64,000 bases of DNA from Niebla homalea (Eukaryota; Ascomycota; Lecanoromycetes; Lecanorales; Ramalinaceae). The DNA lies in the NCBI GenBank assembly GCA_019925105.1, contig JAHGAU010000014.1:682001-746000 (forward strand), written 5' to 3'. The notes beneath the pieces are model-generated. The model worked only from the letters and a program-made list of their open reading frames with translations, was not told the DNA's origin and did not search any database. Shown here one piece after another: positions 43,901 to 55,280 of this stretch (within the stretch, counting starts at the first letter, position 1; each line of letters begins with the position of its first letter). The position numbers and the translations under genes were made by a program.

Positions 43901-44300
43901 AGTCTGCATTGCATGAAAGTGGAGAAGATACCCCTGGATCGGATCTCATAGACTTGTATGAATAGCTGAGCGAATTCCACTCAATACGACTTAAACATTT
44001 TCCCCTTCCAAGCAAATAATAGTGATATGCAGGAAATCTTGTTTGGAGCACTCAGCTTTTTCTGAAAGGGGGAGAAATTCAGGGGCAAAACGTTCTGACC
44101 CAAACGTAGAAGCCGCCTGCCGTACTCTAACCTCGCTCACCTCATCTTCCTCGGCAGCTTCTTCACTTCCTGCACCACCATATCGTTAAAATGCAGATAA
44201 AAGCTCTGAAGATAATTTCTCTCTATCGAAGAAGAATACACTGCAAATAACATCCAATATCCCATCAAACTAGTGTCTTCAACATGGACTTCATCATATA
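43901..44300. other. Convergent intergenic region
   Basis: 3' ends of the carrier and homeobox genes; nothing else recognised. Confidence 0.4.
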
Positions 44301-46234
44301 TCAGTTCCAGGCAGCCTGGCTCAGGCTCAGTAAGTTTTGCACACAATCTAGGTCCTCCTCCCTTCTTGGAGTCGTCTCGGCTCCCATGAACCTTGCCACT
44401 TCTTCATCCAGCTCGGGAGGACGATTCTCGCTGTCCTCCGCTTCCACCCCAAGCCCCGCTTTCTGGTGAGCTTGACGTCTGCGTCCTGAACCTTGGCGGC
44501 AAGATCCACTCGGCTCGCGCAGACTCTCCAACAGGATCCGTGCAGATCCTTGGCTGGTGACGGGTCTACGCCGTGGTGGTGGTCGAGTCTGTGTACCGGG
44601 CTGCCAATTTTCTTTGTCTGAGTCCCTGTCAAAGTCTTCGAAGATTGCTGTCTGGGACTTTCCGCTAGCTGACTTGAGACTTGTTGACACAGGCTTTGAT
44701 TTTTGCCCGTCACTGACATGAGTCTGCATCCGGGCGACTGACGAGGTTGTACGTCCCAAGCTAGGTCTATCGGACTTAGTATGGGCTGCTTTCACTTTCT
44801 TGACCGATTCGTGTTTTCGTACTTTCGCATTACGCTTGTTTGGGTTCGGCGTCAAACTTTGGCCATTATTGCTGTGAGATCTGATGAGGCCAATGGCTGC
44901 TGTTGCTGATCCGCTTACTTCCCGCTCCGCTTGTTTTGTCAATGCATCTCGCGCGTCGCTGTCGCAGTAAAACTCCCAGACTCTTGCGTCTCTTGATCTA
45001 CCAATGGAAGAGCGGGCGATAGAAGACTGGCTGCTGCCTGCCTCTAAAGCGCTTAAGCTTCGCTGAAGACCCGACTTTGGTCTTCGAGGCGAGACAGGAA
45101 GTATAACGGGTTTACGGTGTGGTGGCGATGGTGTGAATCCGCTTCTGGCAGCCACCTCGGCTTTACCGTCAGCGTCCATTGAAAGCTTGACCATTGATGC
45201 ACTTCGCCTGAGAGGTCTGTTCGATCTCGGAACAGGTGCAACCTCTGCAATCTGCACAGGGTCTTTGCTTGCCTTAATTTGAGAAGGAGCCTCCTGAGGT
45301 AGGGCTTCTCGAGATGGAATCACCGGCTCCTCAGCTTCGTCGTGTATTATGAAGGACGCATTTCGGCGGTTGGCCAGAGAGCCCTGCTTCCCCTTTGATG
45401 GGGACAGCGACCTGAAAGTCTCTGCCGCGTCTTGTGGGCGCATCATACCCGAATCGTCCATCCTGAATGTCTGGCACACAGCCTGAGAGGGGTTGGAAGA
45501 GGAGTCATTTTTGGTGCCAGACGTCTCTTGAGAAGCATCTAGTCCCATCTCGTTGGGGCTCGGTGGCAATTCGCAGGTTGAGAAGCTACTCTGGTCTTGA
45601 GACAAGTGCTGCTGATTGCTTGTACAAGAGAGACTCGAAGAGGCTTCTGGATTCGTGGCCTGACTCGAATGGAGACCGATGTCCAGGTCGTGATCTGACA
45701 TTGGTTTCGACTTCCGACGCGTCATCTGGCGGCGATTCTGGAACCATATCTGGCGTTTAGAATGTCAGCCAACGCACGTAATCTGCTCGACGCCACCACT
45801 GCAAGCTGGGACTCCTTCCCGTGGTAAATGGAACGGACCTGGACTTCTTTCTCTCCAAGGGCGACATGCTTGACGATTTCTTGTCGCGCTGCCTTATCTG
45901 GCTTTGGATTACGGTCATATTCAGCTTCTAAGAATGCATGATCCTGAGGGCTAATGCTATAGTGTAAGTAGGAGCTTTGTTTGTTTACGGTGGTGATGTA
46001 CCTTGTGCGTCGACGCTTCTGCCTGACAAGACGTTGGTTATCAATGCTAGGAGGTGAATCTTGACTTAGAGACTCCCGCGAATGTACAAGAAAGGCATAC
46101 TCGGCCCTCTGAGATCCCCCGTTGACATTTGCGTCGTTGTCTTGAGAAGCTTCGGAATCGAGGCAATTCTCGGAGCCATGCATATTATTTATACTTTGAA
46201 CCCTAAATGACTGAACACCTAGATTGCCCGACAT
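44301..46234 (-). CDS. Yox1-like homeobox transcription factor
   Basis: Three exons (46234-46002, 45950-45839, 45749-44301) encode 597 residues. The homeodomain spans about residues 70-132 and is split across all three exons: RQKRRRTSPQDHAFLEAEYD, RNPKPDKAARQEIVKHVALG, EKEVQIWFQNRRQMTRRKSK, with the invariant WFQNRR of helix 3. The long C-terminal region is Ser/Pro/Gln/Lys-rich and disordered, ending in an acidic patch. In yeast the related Yox1 represses G1/S genes with Mcm1; in filamentous fungi this class has been linked to growth and conidiation, but no target is visible here. Intron 2 begins GTCCGT. An ATG at 46276 would add 14 residues. The gene is divergent from an oxidoreductase gene, 246 bp apart. 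Confidence 0.93.
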
Positions 46235-46480
46235 CCATCTCGCATAATGATAGTGTGATATTAAATATATCTGCACGATGTGGTGAAGAGCGCGAAGACG
46301 CGTGCCTCTATATCAGTCGCGAACTGGTTCTAAGATGACTTTGCCGGAAATCTCCCGCTGACGCCATTGAAACCCTATCTTATCGTTGACGACCCACCGA
46401 GGCACCTCAACTCCTACACCACTATGTCAGGAGTGTAGAATATTCCTCTTTTTCTCTGGAATGATTCGAATTGCGTTCGG

Positions 46481-47664
46481 ATGGGCACTGTTCTGCCTTA
46501 CGCCTTTTGCCTGAGATATGGCAATCTCTGTCAGCCTTTGCGATCACTTCGAGCCAACCTTCGAGGAAGGCCTGGCTTCCCATCTCGAACCCTGACCTAC
46601 GCAGCCATGTCCAAACCCTCCCATCTAGAGCGAACTTCGGCCGATCCTCGAGAACCCAATATCCACTCTGTCATGGTACAACGAATACTGCAAGCCAATG
46701 ACAACGTCCGCCTCATCACTCTACGCAAAACCCATTCCGGCCAATCCATCAAGGCAAAAACTCCCTCTTTGCCCAAATGACCGTACCTTTGCGCTGACAT
46801 GTGCCCCCAAATAGTGTAGTTTCTCCCAGGCCAATGGCTAGACGTCTTCGTTCCTGGCGTATCGAAGACTGGCGGATTCACTCTCACATCTACACCGCAC
46901 GAGGAGGTTGGGGATGAGGGGCATTTGGAGCTGGCCATCCAGAAATCCGAAAACAATCCGCCTGCTGCGTGGTTTTGGCGAGATGAGGGAAGCGTCATTG
47001 GACAGCGTGTGGTCATTAGAGTGGGCGGGGGCTTTGTATGGCCGCCTCCAGGATTGGATCTGGAGAGGATTAGGAGGGTGGTTTTTGTTGCTGGCGGGGT
47101 GGGGATAAAGTGAGTTGGGCTTCTTTCTCCTGAGGTGGTAGCGACGCTCTTTGGCGGACTGTTCCTAAAGCTTACTTTCTGATGGACAGTCCTTTGATAT
47201 CCATAATCAGCCATCTTCATCAAAAGTCGATACTTCCGCAATGTGTCCGCTTCCTTTACTCGACGCGACAGACGTCTCCTTCACAGAGCTCGATACTGTT
47301 CTATGATAGTCTACAAAAGATCTTCGGTCAATCGGCAAGGACAAATCACCAATTGACGCTCTTTCAAACTGCCCCACGCTCAAATACTGGGCAAGCCACA
47401 ATGGACAATCAGGCTCAGGAGCAAGGTGATGTCGAACGCTTATCAAACTCTCCTAGCATACAGGAAGCAAAAGAGAACATTCACTTGATGAATATGCGGA
47501 TGACGGAGCAGGACTTGGAGCTTGCTCTGGGTCCTGTTGATCGCCGGGAAGAGGTTGTAGCATATGTTTGTGGACCACCCGCCATGACAGACTGGGCAGT
47601 CGCAAGACTCAGAGCTGCGGAGGAAATGAAGCCAGAGCAGGTCATGTGTGAGAAGTGGTGGTGA
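46481..47664 (+). CDS. OXNAD1-like FAD/NAD(P)-binding oxidoreductase
   Basis: Three exons (46481-46753, 46820-47109, 47190-47664) give 345 residues. The N-terminal ~45 residues are Arg/Leu/Ser-rich with no acidic residue, consistent with a mitochondrial presequence. The FAD-binding barrel contains FLPGQWLDVFVPGVSKTGGF, then TLTSTPHE; the NAD-binding half has VVFVAGGVGINPLISIISHL, RFLYSTRQ and AYVCGPPAMTDWAVARL, the ferredoxin-reductase-like end. The reaction is electron transfer between NAD(P)H and an unknown partner. A hydrophilic insertion (about residues 245-290) interrupts the NAD domain. Intron 1 (66 nt) begins with GC rather than GT (AAG/GCAAAA), has a CTGAC branch site and TAG acceptor, and is required to join SIK to FLPGQW. 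Confidence 0.85.
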
Positions 47665-47799
47665 CCAGTAAAGTTTAATGAATTGCCCCAACATCAGTCT
47701 TTGTCTAATCCTCTATGTCTGTTTCCCCCTTCCGTGTAGTACATATATCTACTTGTCAATACACCTAACACTGCTCCGCGGTCGGTCGACTATTTTCCC

Positions 47800-49422
47800 T
47801 TATCCGCGCACATCCGAACGAGAATTCGTACGCTGTTTCTCTTCCCACACACACCGTTCACATTGGCAAACGCCACCAAGAGCACCAATAGCCCATTCTC
47901 GCCGTTCTTCGACATCCAGTCCAACGTCACAATAATGATTCAAAATCTCTTCTCCCTTTCGAATCCCGCCAGCGGGTGACTGATTGTCGCCCCATTTCAC
48001 CATTTCGTTCTCATGCCTAGCAATGAAACCCATGGCCCCTTTTTCTCGCCCTCTTAGATCCCCATCTTCGGCTCCCCATTCCCAACGCACGTTCGGGTCA
48101 CAACTATGGTTCGCCAGGGACCACAATGGGTGTACTGCTGCTACATCAGGCCGCAGCTTTTGTGGGTTCATTTTGGCGGAAGCGACCCCTCGGAATTTGG
48201 CGAACAGGGTATTGAGTACCCAGAGGTCAAAACGATCCACAATACTGGGGGAGAATGGATCAATGTCCATTTTCATCAGTATGTATATTGGATTAGCAAT
48301 GTTGGTGTCAAAGTTGAAGGGGAGCGTTCGTGCAGTCGAAGCAGAAGAATGGGAGAAGTCACCCCATAGATACTTCACCTGCGGTAGATCCAAAGGGTGC
48401 AGATTCTGAGTCTCGGCCATGGCAATTGTGCGTGCGACCAAGAGGAGGTATAAAGCGTTGCTCGCGGCAGCTGGGGAAGGATCCTTGGCTACGATGTCAT
48501 AGTCCTCTACTCCGCAGATAGCTGGATGATACGTCTCTTGGGCTCGCTTGAGACACGTTTCCGAGCAAAAGTAGATATCCACACAGAAGTCACAAGTCGG
48601 GAGAGAATCGCCCGACGATATTGCAGGCAGTGGTGCAGAACAAGCATCGCACAGTGGATCGAGCAAGCGGTTGTTCGCGGTGAGAATACTTGGCTCCAGC
48701 AGAACCGTTTCCGAAGGTTGTATGTCTTGAGTTGCAAAGAGGCCCAATTGCTTGACGGTGGACTTATCCTGACCATTGGGTGAATCCAGTACGTGAGCAT
48801 CTCTCTGGGTTTCCAAAAGAGGAAGCTCAACAGCACGGATCTCACATTTAGGCGCATACTTTCCCAGCTCAAAGTTCAAAAGGGACAGATTACTGCCTTG
48901 GAAACGGTCAGGCTCGTGGTCATTCCAAGAGTAGACCTCACGCCTCACATGTCCATCTCCAAGAATATGGGCGTGTGGGGTCAGAAGAGTTTCCTCACTG
49001 GGGAAGGCCTTGAGGCCACGATCGAGAAATTGATCCGCACTCTTCCTATCACCGCATGCTTGTAAAGTTCTTGCCAATATAACGTATGCATTTCTGGCCG
49101 CACCTTTTGCCTTTGTAGAGATCTTCTCTTCAGGAGAATATTTTTCGTTTGCACCAGCATTCAAGCCTGCTTTCTCGTCTACGCTCTCCGATGATTCAAG
49201 AGCTTCGCGCACATTATCAGAATATTCACCAGAGTCTTCTATCTCGTCGGTGAGAAGCAATGCCCTGTAGGCATCACCAGCGGCGAGATCAGGATATCCC
49301 AGACTTTCATAACACAATGCCCTGCTCAAGTACGCCGTAGGGTTGTAAGGGTCGGCATGGAGCCTCACGTTGCAGCTAGCTCTTTGTATGAGCAGCTTCT
49401 GCGTCTCTGCTTCGTCCTGCAT
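47800..49422 (-). CDS. SMYD-like SET domain protein with TPR-like N-terminus and MYND-type zinc cluster
   Basis: A single 540-codon exon. Residues ~1-110 look like TPR helices (NVRLHADPYNPTAYLSRALC, YESLGYPDLAAGDAYRALLL). The SET domain starts near residue 215 (GLFATQDIQPSETVLLEPSI) and is interrupted by a MYND-like cluster with paired cysteines (LCDACSAPL, CDFCVDIYFCSETCLKRA, then H and C). The catalytic core follows: LWSLANHSCDPNVRWEWGAE and EEILNHYCDVGLDVEERREW, with a post-SET CQCERC zinc site near the end. SMYD proteins methylate lysines of histones or other proteins; substrate and compartment are unknown here. The combination TPR, SET, MYND and post-SET is typical of a fungal-specific branch. 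Confidence 0.92.
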   Translation of the reverse strand: MQDEAETQKLLIQRASCNVRLHADPYNPTAYLSRALCYESLGYPDLAAGDAYRALLLTDEIEDSGEYSDNVREALESSESVDEKAGLNAGANEKYSPEEKISTKAKGAARNAYVILARTLQACGDRKSADQFLDRGLKAFPSEETLLTPHAHILGDGHVRREVYSWNDHEPDRFQGSNLSLLNFELGKYAPKCEIRAVELPLLETQRDAHVLDSPNGQDKSTVKQLGLFATQDIQPSETVLLEPSILTANNRLLDPLCDACSAPLPAISSGDSLPTCDFCVDIYFCSETCLKRAQETYHPAICGVEDYDIVAKDPSPAAASNALYLLLVARTIAMAETQNLHPLDLPQVKYLWGDFSHSSASTARTLPFNFDTNIANPIYILMKMDIDPFSPSIVDRFDLWVLNTLFAKFRGVASAKMNPQKLRPDVAAVHPLWSLANHSCDPNVRWEWGAEDGDLRGREKGAMGFIARHENEMVKWGDNQSPAGGIRKGEEILNHYCDVGLDVEERREWAIGALGGVCQCERCVWEEKQRTNSRSDVRG

Positions 49423-50032
49423 TGATGGTCCAGTCGCTTTGCCGCCATCATGTCAAGCATCCCCAAGTTTCCCAGAGAATTTGACGCTTAGTGTGTGAAA
49501 TGCTAAACATACACATCCTTTAACCTAAAGCAGCAAAGCATCAACGGCTTTTACCTTTTTGGCTTTCTGGCTCTGAATATCAATGAGCCCACACAAGCCA
49601 CACTCTTATGCTTGAGAGAATCCTTATGATTTCTCTCCTGGACAGCGACGATTGGTACCTTAATCCATCGTTTTGGTGATGAAATCAGTATCCATAGCAA
49701 CAAGAGTCTCTGAATCCTAACCACGTCCGCAACACGGACTCACGTGACAGCCTACCTTACCTCGAACCGAGTGATCCACCCAAAGGTCTTTTCTTCGCAG
49801 GAACAGTGTTTACAGTGCTTGTATTCGGAAAAGCGACTCCACTCTCCGTGACATTCCAGGATGTGTCACTGAGAGTCAGCCGCTGTGGCTGCCAAAAAGT
49901 TTGCCAATATGACTCGATGACAGCGCTCGTTGAGCTTTCCGCATTCCAAACACTACGAAAACCTGGGATTCTGGTCATATTAGGCTGCCAACAGCTTCTA
50001 TTCTCGTGGGCTTTGGTCGCAAAGCCACAAAG
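49423..50032. other. Divergent intergenic region of the SET and los1 genes
   Basis: A 610-bp interval between two outward-facing starts, holding both promoters. No further feature recognised; the open frames on either strand here are short. Confidence 0.4.
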
Positions 50033-53000
50033 ATGGAGGGTCAGGTATGGAATCTTGGGCTGTTCGTATGTGGGATAATTACCTGATGCCTGAGATACGC
50101 AGATCGAGCAAGCTATTGAGATAGCCTGGGATCCTAGATCAGACCAAAGCCTCAAGGCTCAAGCCTTCGACTACCTCAACCAACTCCGCTCACAACCAGA
50201 AGCCTGGTCACTTTGCTTCCCGTTGGCCATCCGGGATAACCCCCCTTCTGAAGTCGTTCGTCATGTTTCTCTAGAAATTGTGAACAATGCTGTCACAACC
50301 GGGCAGTTGAACGAGGCCAATTTGGCTACCCTGTCTGGAAGCCTAATCAGGTATATTGAAAATAAATACGGTGGAGCGACAGTGAACAGCGAATCGCTAG
50401 ATCCCGTGTCTATCCAAAACAAGCTTACTCAGACCGTTACAAGTCTTTTTACAGTCATGTATGAGACACAGTGGGCCGGCTTCTTCCAAGATGTTCTCAA
50501 ATTGACCTCGAGGTCGGGCTCCTCCACACAGGAACATGACAATGCGCCAGGAACGATCATGTATCTACGAATCCTGATCGCCATTCACGAGCAGATCGCA
50601 GATGTGATGGTTTCCAAGACTCTAGAGGAGCAGAGGAAGGATATGAAGCTCAAGGATCTCATACGGGAACGAGACATCAGGAGCATTGCAGCATCTTGGC
50701 ATGAGATTCTCACCCAGTGGAGGGGCAAAGAAGATACAATCATAGAACTATGCCTCACATGTATAGGCAAATGGGTCTCCTGGACTGATATTTCCCTTGC
50801 CGTCAACGATTCTCTTCTCGCCTTGTTGTTCGAGCTTCTTTCTCCTCACATGTCCGGCGATCAGGGAATCAAGGTATCAGAAACCAGGGAAGCTGCGATT
50901 GAAACCTTTGTGGAACTCCTTGCTAAGAAGATGAGCCCTTCCGACAAACTTGAGTTGATAGATCTTCTAAAGATCAATGATGCAATTACGCAGCTTGTCA
51001 ATGGTCGATCCTTGTCTCAACAGCGACATACTTCCGACTACGACACTGATCTTGCGGAGGATGTGGCAAAGTTGGTCAATAACGCATTTGCTGACATATG
51101 CAAAGGCCTGGACTCTGCGAAGGACAATGATTCGGTATCGATTCGTGGTAATTCTCAGCTCAGATCTTTCTTACCGCACGTTTTGCGCTTCCTCTCGGAC
51201 GAGTATGATGAAATATGTTCTACCGTCCTTCCCTGTCTCACAGACCTTCTTGCTTTGATGAAACGGAAGGGCAGATCCAACAGTAGCTTCTTGGCCGAGA
51301 ATGCCTTCATGCTGCCCATGATACTGGATGGCGTCATGGCAAAAGTCAAGTACGATGAAACCGCTGTTTGGGGCAATGAGGACACACAAACGGACGAAGC
51401 AGAATTTCAAGATCTTCGCAGGAGATTGCACACCCTGCAACAAGCCGTTGCGGCTGTGGACGAAAACTTATATACCCGAAAGATTACCGAACTGGTTCAG
51501 GCGACATTTGAGACCTTCAAACAGCGCAGCGGCCAGGTTGACTGGAGGGAGCTAGAGCTGGCGCTGCACGAGCTGTATCTATTCGGAGAGCTCGGTATGA
51601 AGAATGGAGGTCTTTACAGCAAGACAAAGCCCATCTCTCCAGCGGCTGAGCAACTCATTGGCATGATGTTCAAGCTCATGGAAACAGGCAAGCCTTTCGC
51701 TCCTATTGACATATCTCAGATGCTGACCATCGCCAGATGTCGCTTCGTCACCCCATCCGTCCGTGCAGCTCCAATGGATGGAATTGACAGTGCGATACTA
51801 CATGTTTTTCGAGGCAAATCCACATTACATAAGTCAAGTTCTGGAATATTTTGTCACTTTTGTCCATCACCCTCACCCGAAAATCAAGCTCAGGTCGTGG
51901 TACCTTCTTCAACGTTTTGTGAGGCATGTTCGCGGCTACGTTGGAAACATTGCGGAAACCGTGATCCAGGCTCTTGCCGATCTACTGCCAATCAAGGCTG
52001 AAGCATCGAATGAAGGTTCCGAAAATGATAATGATGCGGCATCATCTTCGGATGAAGGACAAAGTGCAAACGCAAGGTTTACGAGTCAGCTGTATCTATA
52101 CGAGACTGTTGGTTGTATTATATCAGTGAAAGCGGTGCCCCTTGATAGTCAGGTCATGCTCTTGAGATCAGTCCTGGGTCCTCTTTTGACAGAGTTGGAT
52201 TCCAATATCATGCCAGCAGGATCAGGAAAAAAGCAAGCATGTCTCCAGATGCATCACGTCATTATGGCTCTTGGGACTCTTGCCCGGGGCTTTTCGGATT
52301 GGACACCTGGACACGCAGCAGCTACCTCGGCCCCGCCGCCGTCTGCTATATCAGACGAATTCTTGAAAGCCTCGGAAGCCACACTGGTCGCTCTAGAGCA
52401 GCTGAAGACCTCATTTGAGATCCGTGAGGCATCCAGGTTTGCCTTTTCAAGATTTATCGGTGTCATAGGCAATCGAGCACTATCACAGCTACCTAGATGG
52501 ATCAATGGGCTCCTGACACCTGATTCGACAAGGGATGAAATGGCCCTCTTCATGAGACTCCTGGATCAGGTCATCTTTGGCTTCAAGGGCGAGATATATG
52601 AGATCTTGAATTCTCTGCTCACCCCATTCCTTCAGCGAGTATTCGCCGGGATAGGCGAGGCAGTAGCGGGAACAGATGATGAAATCCAACTAGCAGAACT
52701 CAAGCGAGAATATCTTGCTTTCTTGACGGTCGTTTTGAACAATGATCTAGAGCCCGTCCTTGTCAGCGAAGGTAGGTTGTGGGGTGCTGTGTATATCCGT
52801 GCTTGAGCTGACCTGATCATTAGTCAATCAGCCCATCTTCAGCATGGTCATCTCGACCATGGAGCATCTGGCCCAGGATATCAACGATTTCCCCACCGCA
52901 AAACTTTCTCTGAGTGTGCTGTCCCGCATGGTATCGATGTGGGGTGGCCCTGACGTGGTACCACAGCCAGGAGGACACTTTTCTAGTGAAGCAAATAAGC

Positions 53001-53362
53001 CAAAGCTCGAAGGTTTCGACCAGTTCATGATGACTAGACTATCCCCCCTGGGCTGGGCTATCCCTATCAACCCCAATTTCGACTCAAATGATGCTCAGGG
53101 AAAACAGGTTCTTGGGGAAGCTGCAGCGCTACAGAAAGCCATTTACACCAAGACAGGCCAGGACTACGTTCAATACCTTCGTAATGTCCAGCTGACCGGA
53201 ATGGGTATGGATGTTACGCAGACGGAAACTTACCTCAATGCGCTGTGCAACATGGATTTAAAAGGATTTCAGCAATACTTCAAGGTATTCAGATTATCGT
53301 ACACACTCATTTGTCGCTCTTGACTAACGGTTGGGTAGAATCTTGTACAAAGAAACGGGTGA
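50033..53362 (+). CDS. los1: Exportin-T (tRNA exportin Los1)
   Basis: Five exons (50033-50044, 50103-51687, 51737-52771, 52824-53284, 53339-53362) encode 1038 residues, close to the family size. It starts MEGQIEQAIEIAWDPRSDQS and contains PLAIRDNPPSEVVRHVSLEI, NIAETVIQALADLLPIKAE and SMVISTMEHLAQDIND, matching the HEAT-repeat exportin-T pattern. It carries mature tRNAs out of the nucleus with Ran-GTP. The first exon is 12 nt and the last 24 nt. Intron 2 is a GC-AG intron of 49 nt (donor CAG/GCAAGC, branch GCTGAC, acceptor CAG); it is needed to join LMET to DVASSPHPSVQLQWMEL. Annotations ignoring it would truncate the protein or call two genes. Confidence 0.95.
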
Positions 53363-53969
53363 CGATGGCATATGAGTCTCGATGACAGGTTGATATTAGC
53401 GAGCGAAAGCATATAGAAACTGGCGCTTTGAGGGAACCATTGCATATACTGGTCACAGGCCTGCATGAGCGACGGGGATGATACCAACACTTGGGATTCT
53501 AAATCATTAATGGAGGTCATATCACTGGGCGGGTAACATCTTAGAAGTATCGGTAACCCTCAGATGGTCTAAGATATTGAGGAGCCTCAAGTTCCCAATA
53601 GGACAACAAATCGGAGACTGACAGAGTTGAAATTCGCCATAGAAGCAGGCAAGTGCTGTCTTCTTCTGAGACCGTCGATCAATTGAAACTACGACCAGGC
53701 CTCGTTGTAACATGACCTAAGCAGTTGTATGCGAATTTTAACTTCTGGAGATGTAATGCTGTCAAGTCTTGATCAAATATTTGCGGAGAAGTGATAAAAA
53801 GGGATTACATGTCACGTGCCCTCAAAAGCAGGTCAAGACTGCACCTCATCCTGTGCATTATTTCCTTTCTCTGGCGTCGTGATATTGATAAAATACTTGC
53901 CATGATTCCTACATTTCCCCCAATCACACCCCTCAGCAGTCTCCTGAAAATCACTGAAAATCACAGAGT
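53363..53969. other. Intergenic region between los1 and the G-patch gene
   Basis: Small frames only; holds the los1 3' UTR and the promoter of the downstream gene. Nothing else recognised. Confidence 0.4.
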
Positions 53970-54938
53970 ATGGCGGATCCTCCCCCCGAGGAAGACGACT
54001 ACATGGCCATGACCATCCCCGACCCTCAACCCACCAGCAAGACCGAAACCCTCAGCCAACGCCGCAGACGCATCGAACGAGAAGCCGAAGCTCGCGCGCG
54101 TCCCAAGTCGAAAGCCGAACTAGCCGCGGAAGCGCAACAGGCTCATCAGCAACGTCTGGCCACCGAAATCGATGGGGGGAATAAGGGCGCAAAGATGATG
54201 GCCAGGCTGGGCTACCAGCCCGGCTCGGCGCTTGGTGCGCAGGGCAACGCGAATGCCAGGGTGGAACCTATTGGTGTGGAGATGAAGGAGGGGAGGGAGG
54301 GTATCGGAGCTCTTAGCGAGAAGAAGAGGAAGTTCGTGGAGGAGGCGGAGAAGGTGGAGCAAGGGGAGAAGAGGCGGAAGGAGGATGAGGGGGAGTATAG
54401 AGTGCGTGTGGCGAGGGAGAGGGAGGAGAAGAGGATGGAGGGGATGTGGTGGGGCGCCATGAAGGTGTTGGAAGGGATGGAAGAAGGGGCAGACGGTGCT
54501 GAAGATAGGGACGCACTCGGGGGCACTGATCTTCCTGCTGAAGATGGAGCGCAACAACAGGAAAACGGGGTAAAGTTGTCGGAGAGCGCTTTACTATACA
54601 AGCCTTTGGTACTTGATCGACGGGAGAAGGAGCAAGAAAAGAGGCGCCGCTACGATTTGATGCAGTCACTGTCCCGCAATGTCACCTATGATGATCCACA
54701 GGAGGATGCGCACGACCGGCAAGCATTAGGAAACGAAGTTGAAGACATCGACGAGGATGATGATTTAAACGACGATCTGAAAGACTACATGGCCACCCCG
54801 ATTCATGAACGATTAGGGAGAGTGGTAACTTTTCTGAGAGATCGCTGGTGCTACTGCTTCTACTGCAAGTACAAATACCGCGACAAGGTAGAGATGGACA
54901 GCGATTGTCCTGGTCTCACCGAGGACGACCACGGCTGA
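53970..54938 (+). CDS. GPATCH11-like G-patch and DUF4187 protein
   Basis: A single 322-codon exon. The G-patch (about residues 68-105: NKGAKMMARLGYQPGSALGA, then RVEPIGVEMKEGREGIGALS) binds and activates DEAH-type RNA helicases in related proteins. The C-terminal ~45 residues match DUF4187 (ERLGRVVTFLRDRWCYCFYC, KYKYRDKVEMDSDCPGLTED), a Cys-containing module found in GPATCH11. Between them is a long charged helical region, rich in Glu, Lys and Arg, with likely nuclear localisation signals (KKRK, KRRK). The likely role is nuclear RNA processing. Codon usage in the middle is very G-rich, producing long antisense shadow frames. Confidence 0.9.
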   Translation: MADPPPEEDDYMAMTIPDPQPTSKTETLSQRRRRIEREAEARARPKSKAELAAEAQQAHQQRLATEIDGGNKGAKMMARLGYQPGSALGAQGNANARVEPIGVEMKEGREGIGALSEKKRKFVEEAEKVEQGEKRRKEDEGEYRVRVAREREEKRMEGMWWGAMKVLEGMEEGADGAEDRDALGGTDLPAEDGAQQQENGVKLSESALLYKPLVLDRREKEQEKRRRYDLMQSLSRNVTYDDPQEDAHDRQALGNEVEDIDEDDDLNDDLKDYMATPIHERLGRVVTFLRDRWCYCFYCKYKYRDKVEMDSDCPGLTEDDHG

Positions 54939-55280
54939 GATTCCTGATTTCGTGGTGGTGTTTCAAATCCACCATCATCAATCAACGGTGACACCAAGTT
55001 CTCCATTGTTCACTTTCATTCACTTGCGCCTTCACACACGCACATTTTCTTGCTAGTTCGTCCCAAGATATATTACGAACATGCTCTTCCATTCTTGCAC
55101 ATTTTTCTTCCGTCTTCATCTTCACCGTCTATTCTCCCAACTGTACCATTTTCTGTATCATTATCCCCATTTCTATTCATATTCAATCATTCATTCGCAA
55201 CACGTGGAGCAGGCCTCCATCAATCATTGGCGTCATTTTTTCACCACCCAATTGGTCGTGCTCACTACTCGTAACTCAAT
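54939..55280. other. Intergenic region with a pyrimidine-rich leader
   Basis: The 200 bp before the next ATG are rich in C and T, as is common at highly expressed fungal transcription starts. No gene recognised. Confidence 0.4.

Noticed and set aside
50033..53362. Two separate genes in the exportin-T region
   Set aside because: A 49-nt GC-AG intron joins the frames with conserved sequence on both sides.
54120..54669. Antisense frames over the G-patch gene
   Set aside because: Composition mirrors the Glu/Lys/Gly-rich sense protein; no independent evidence.
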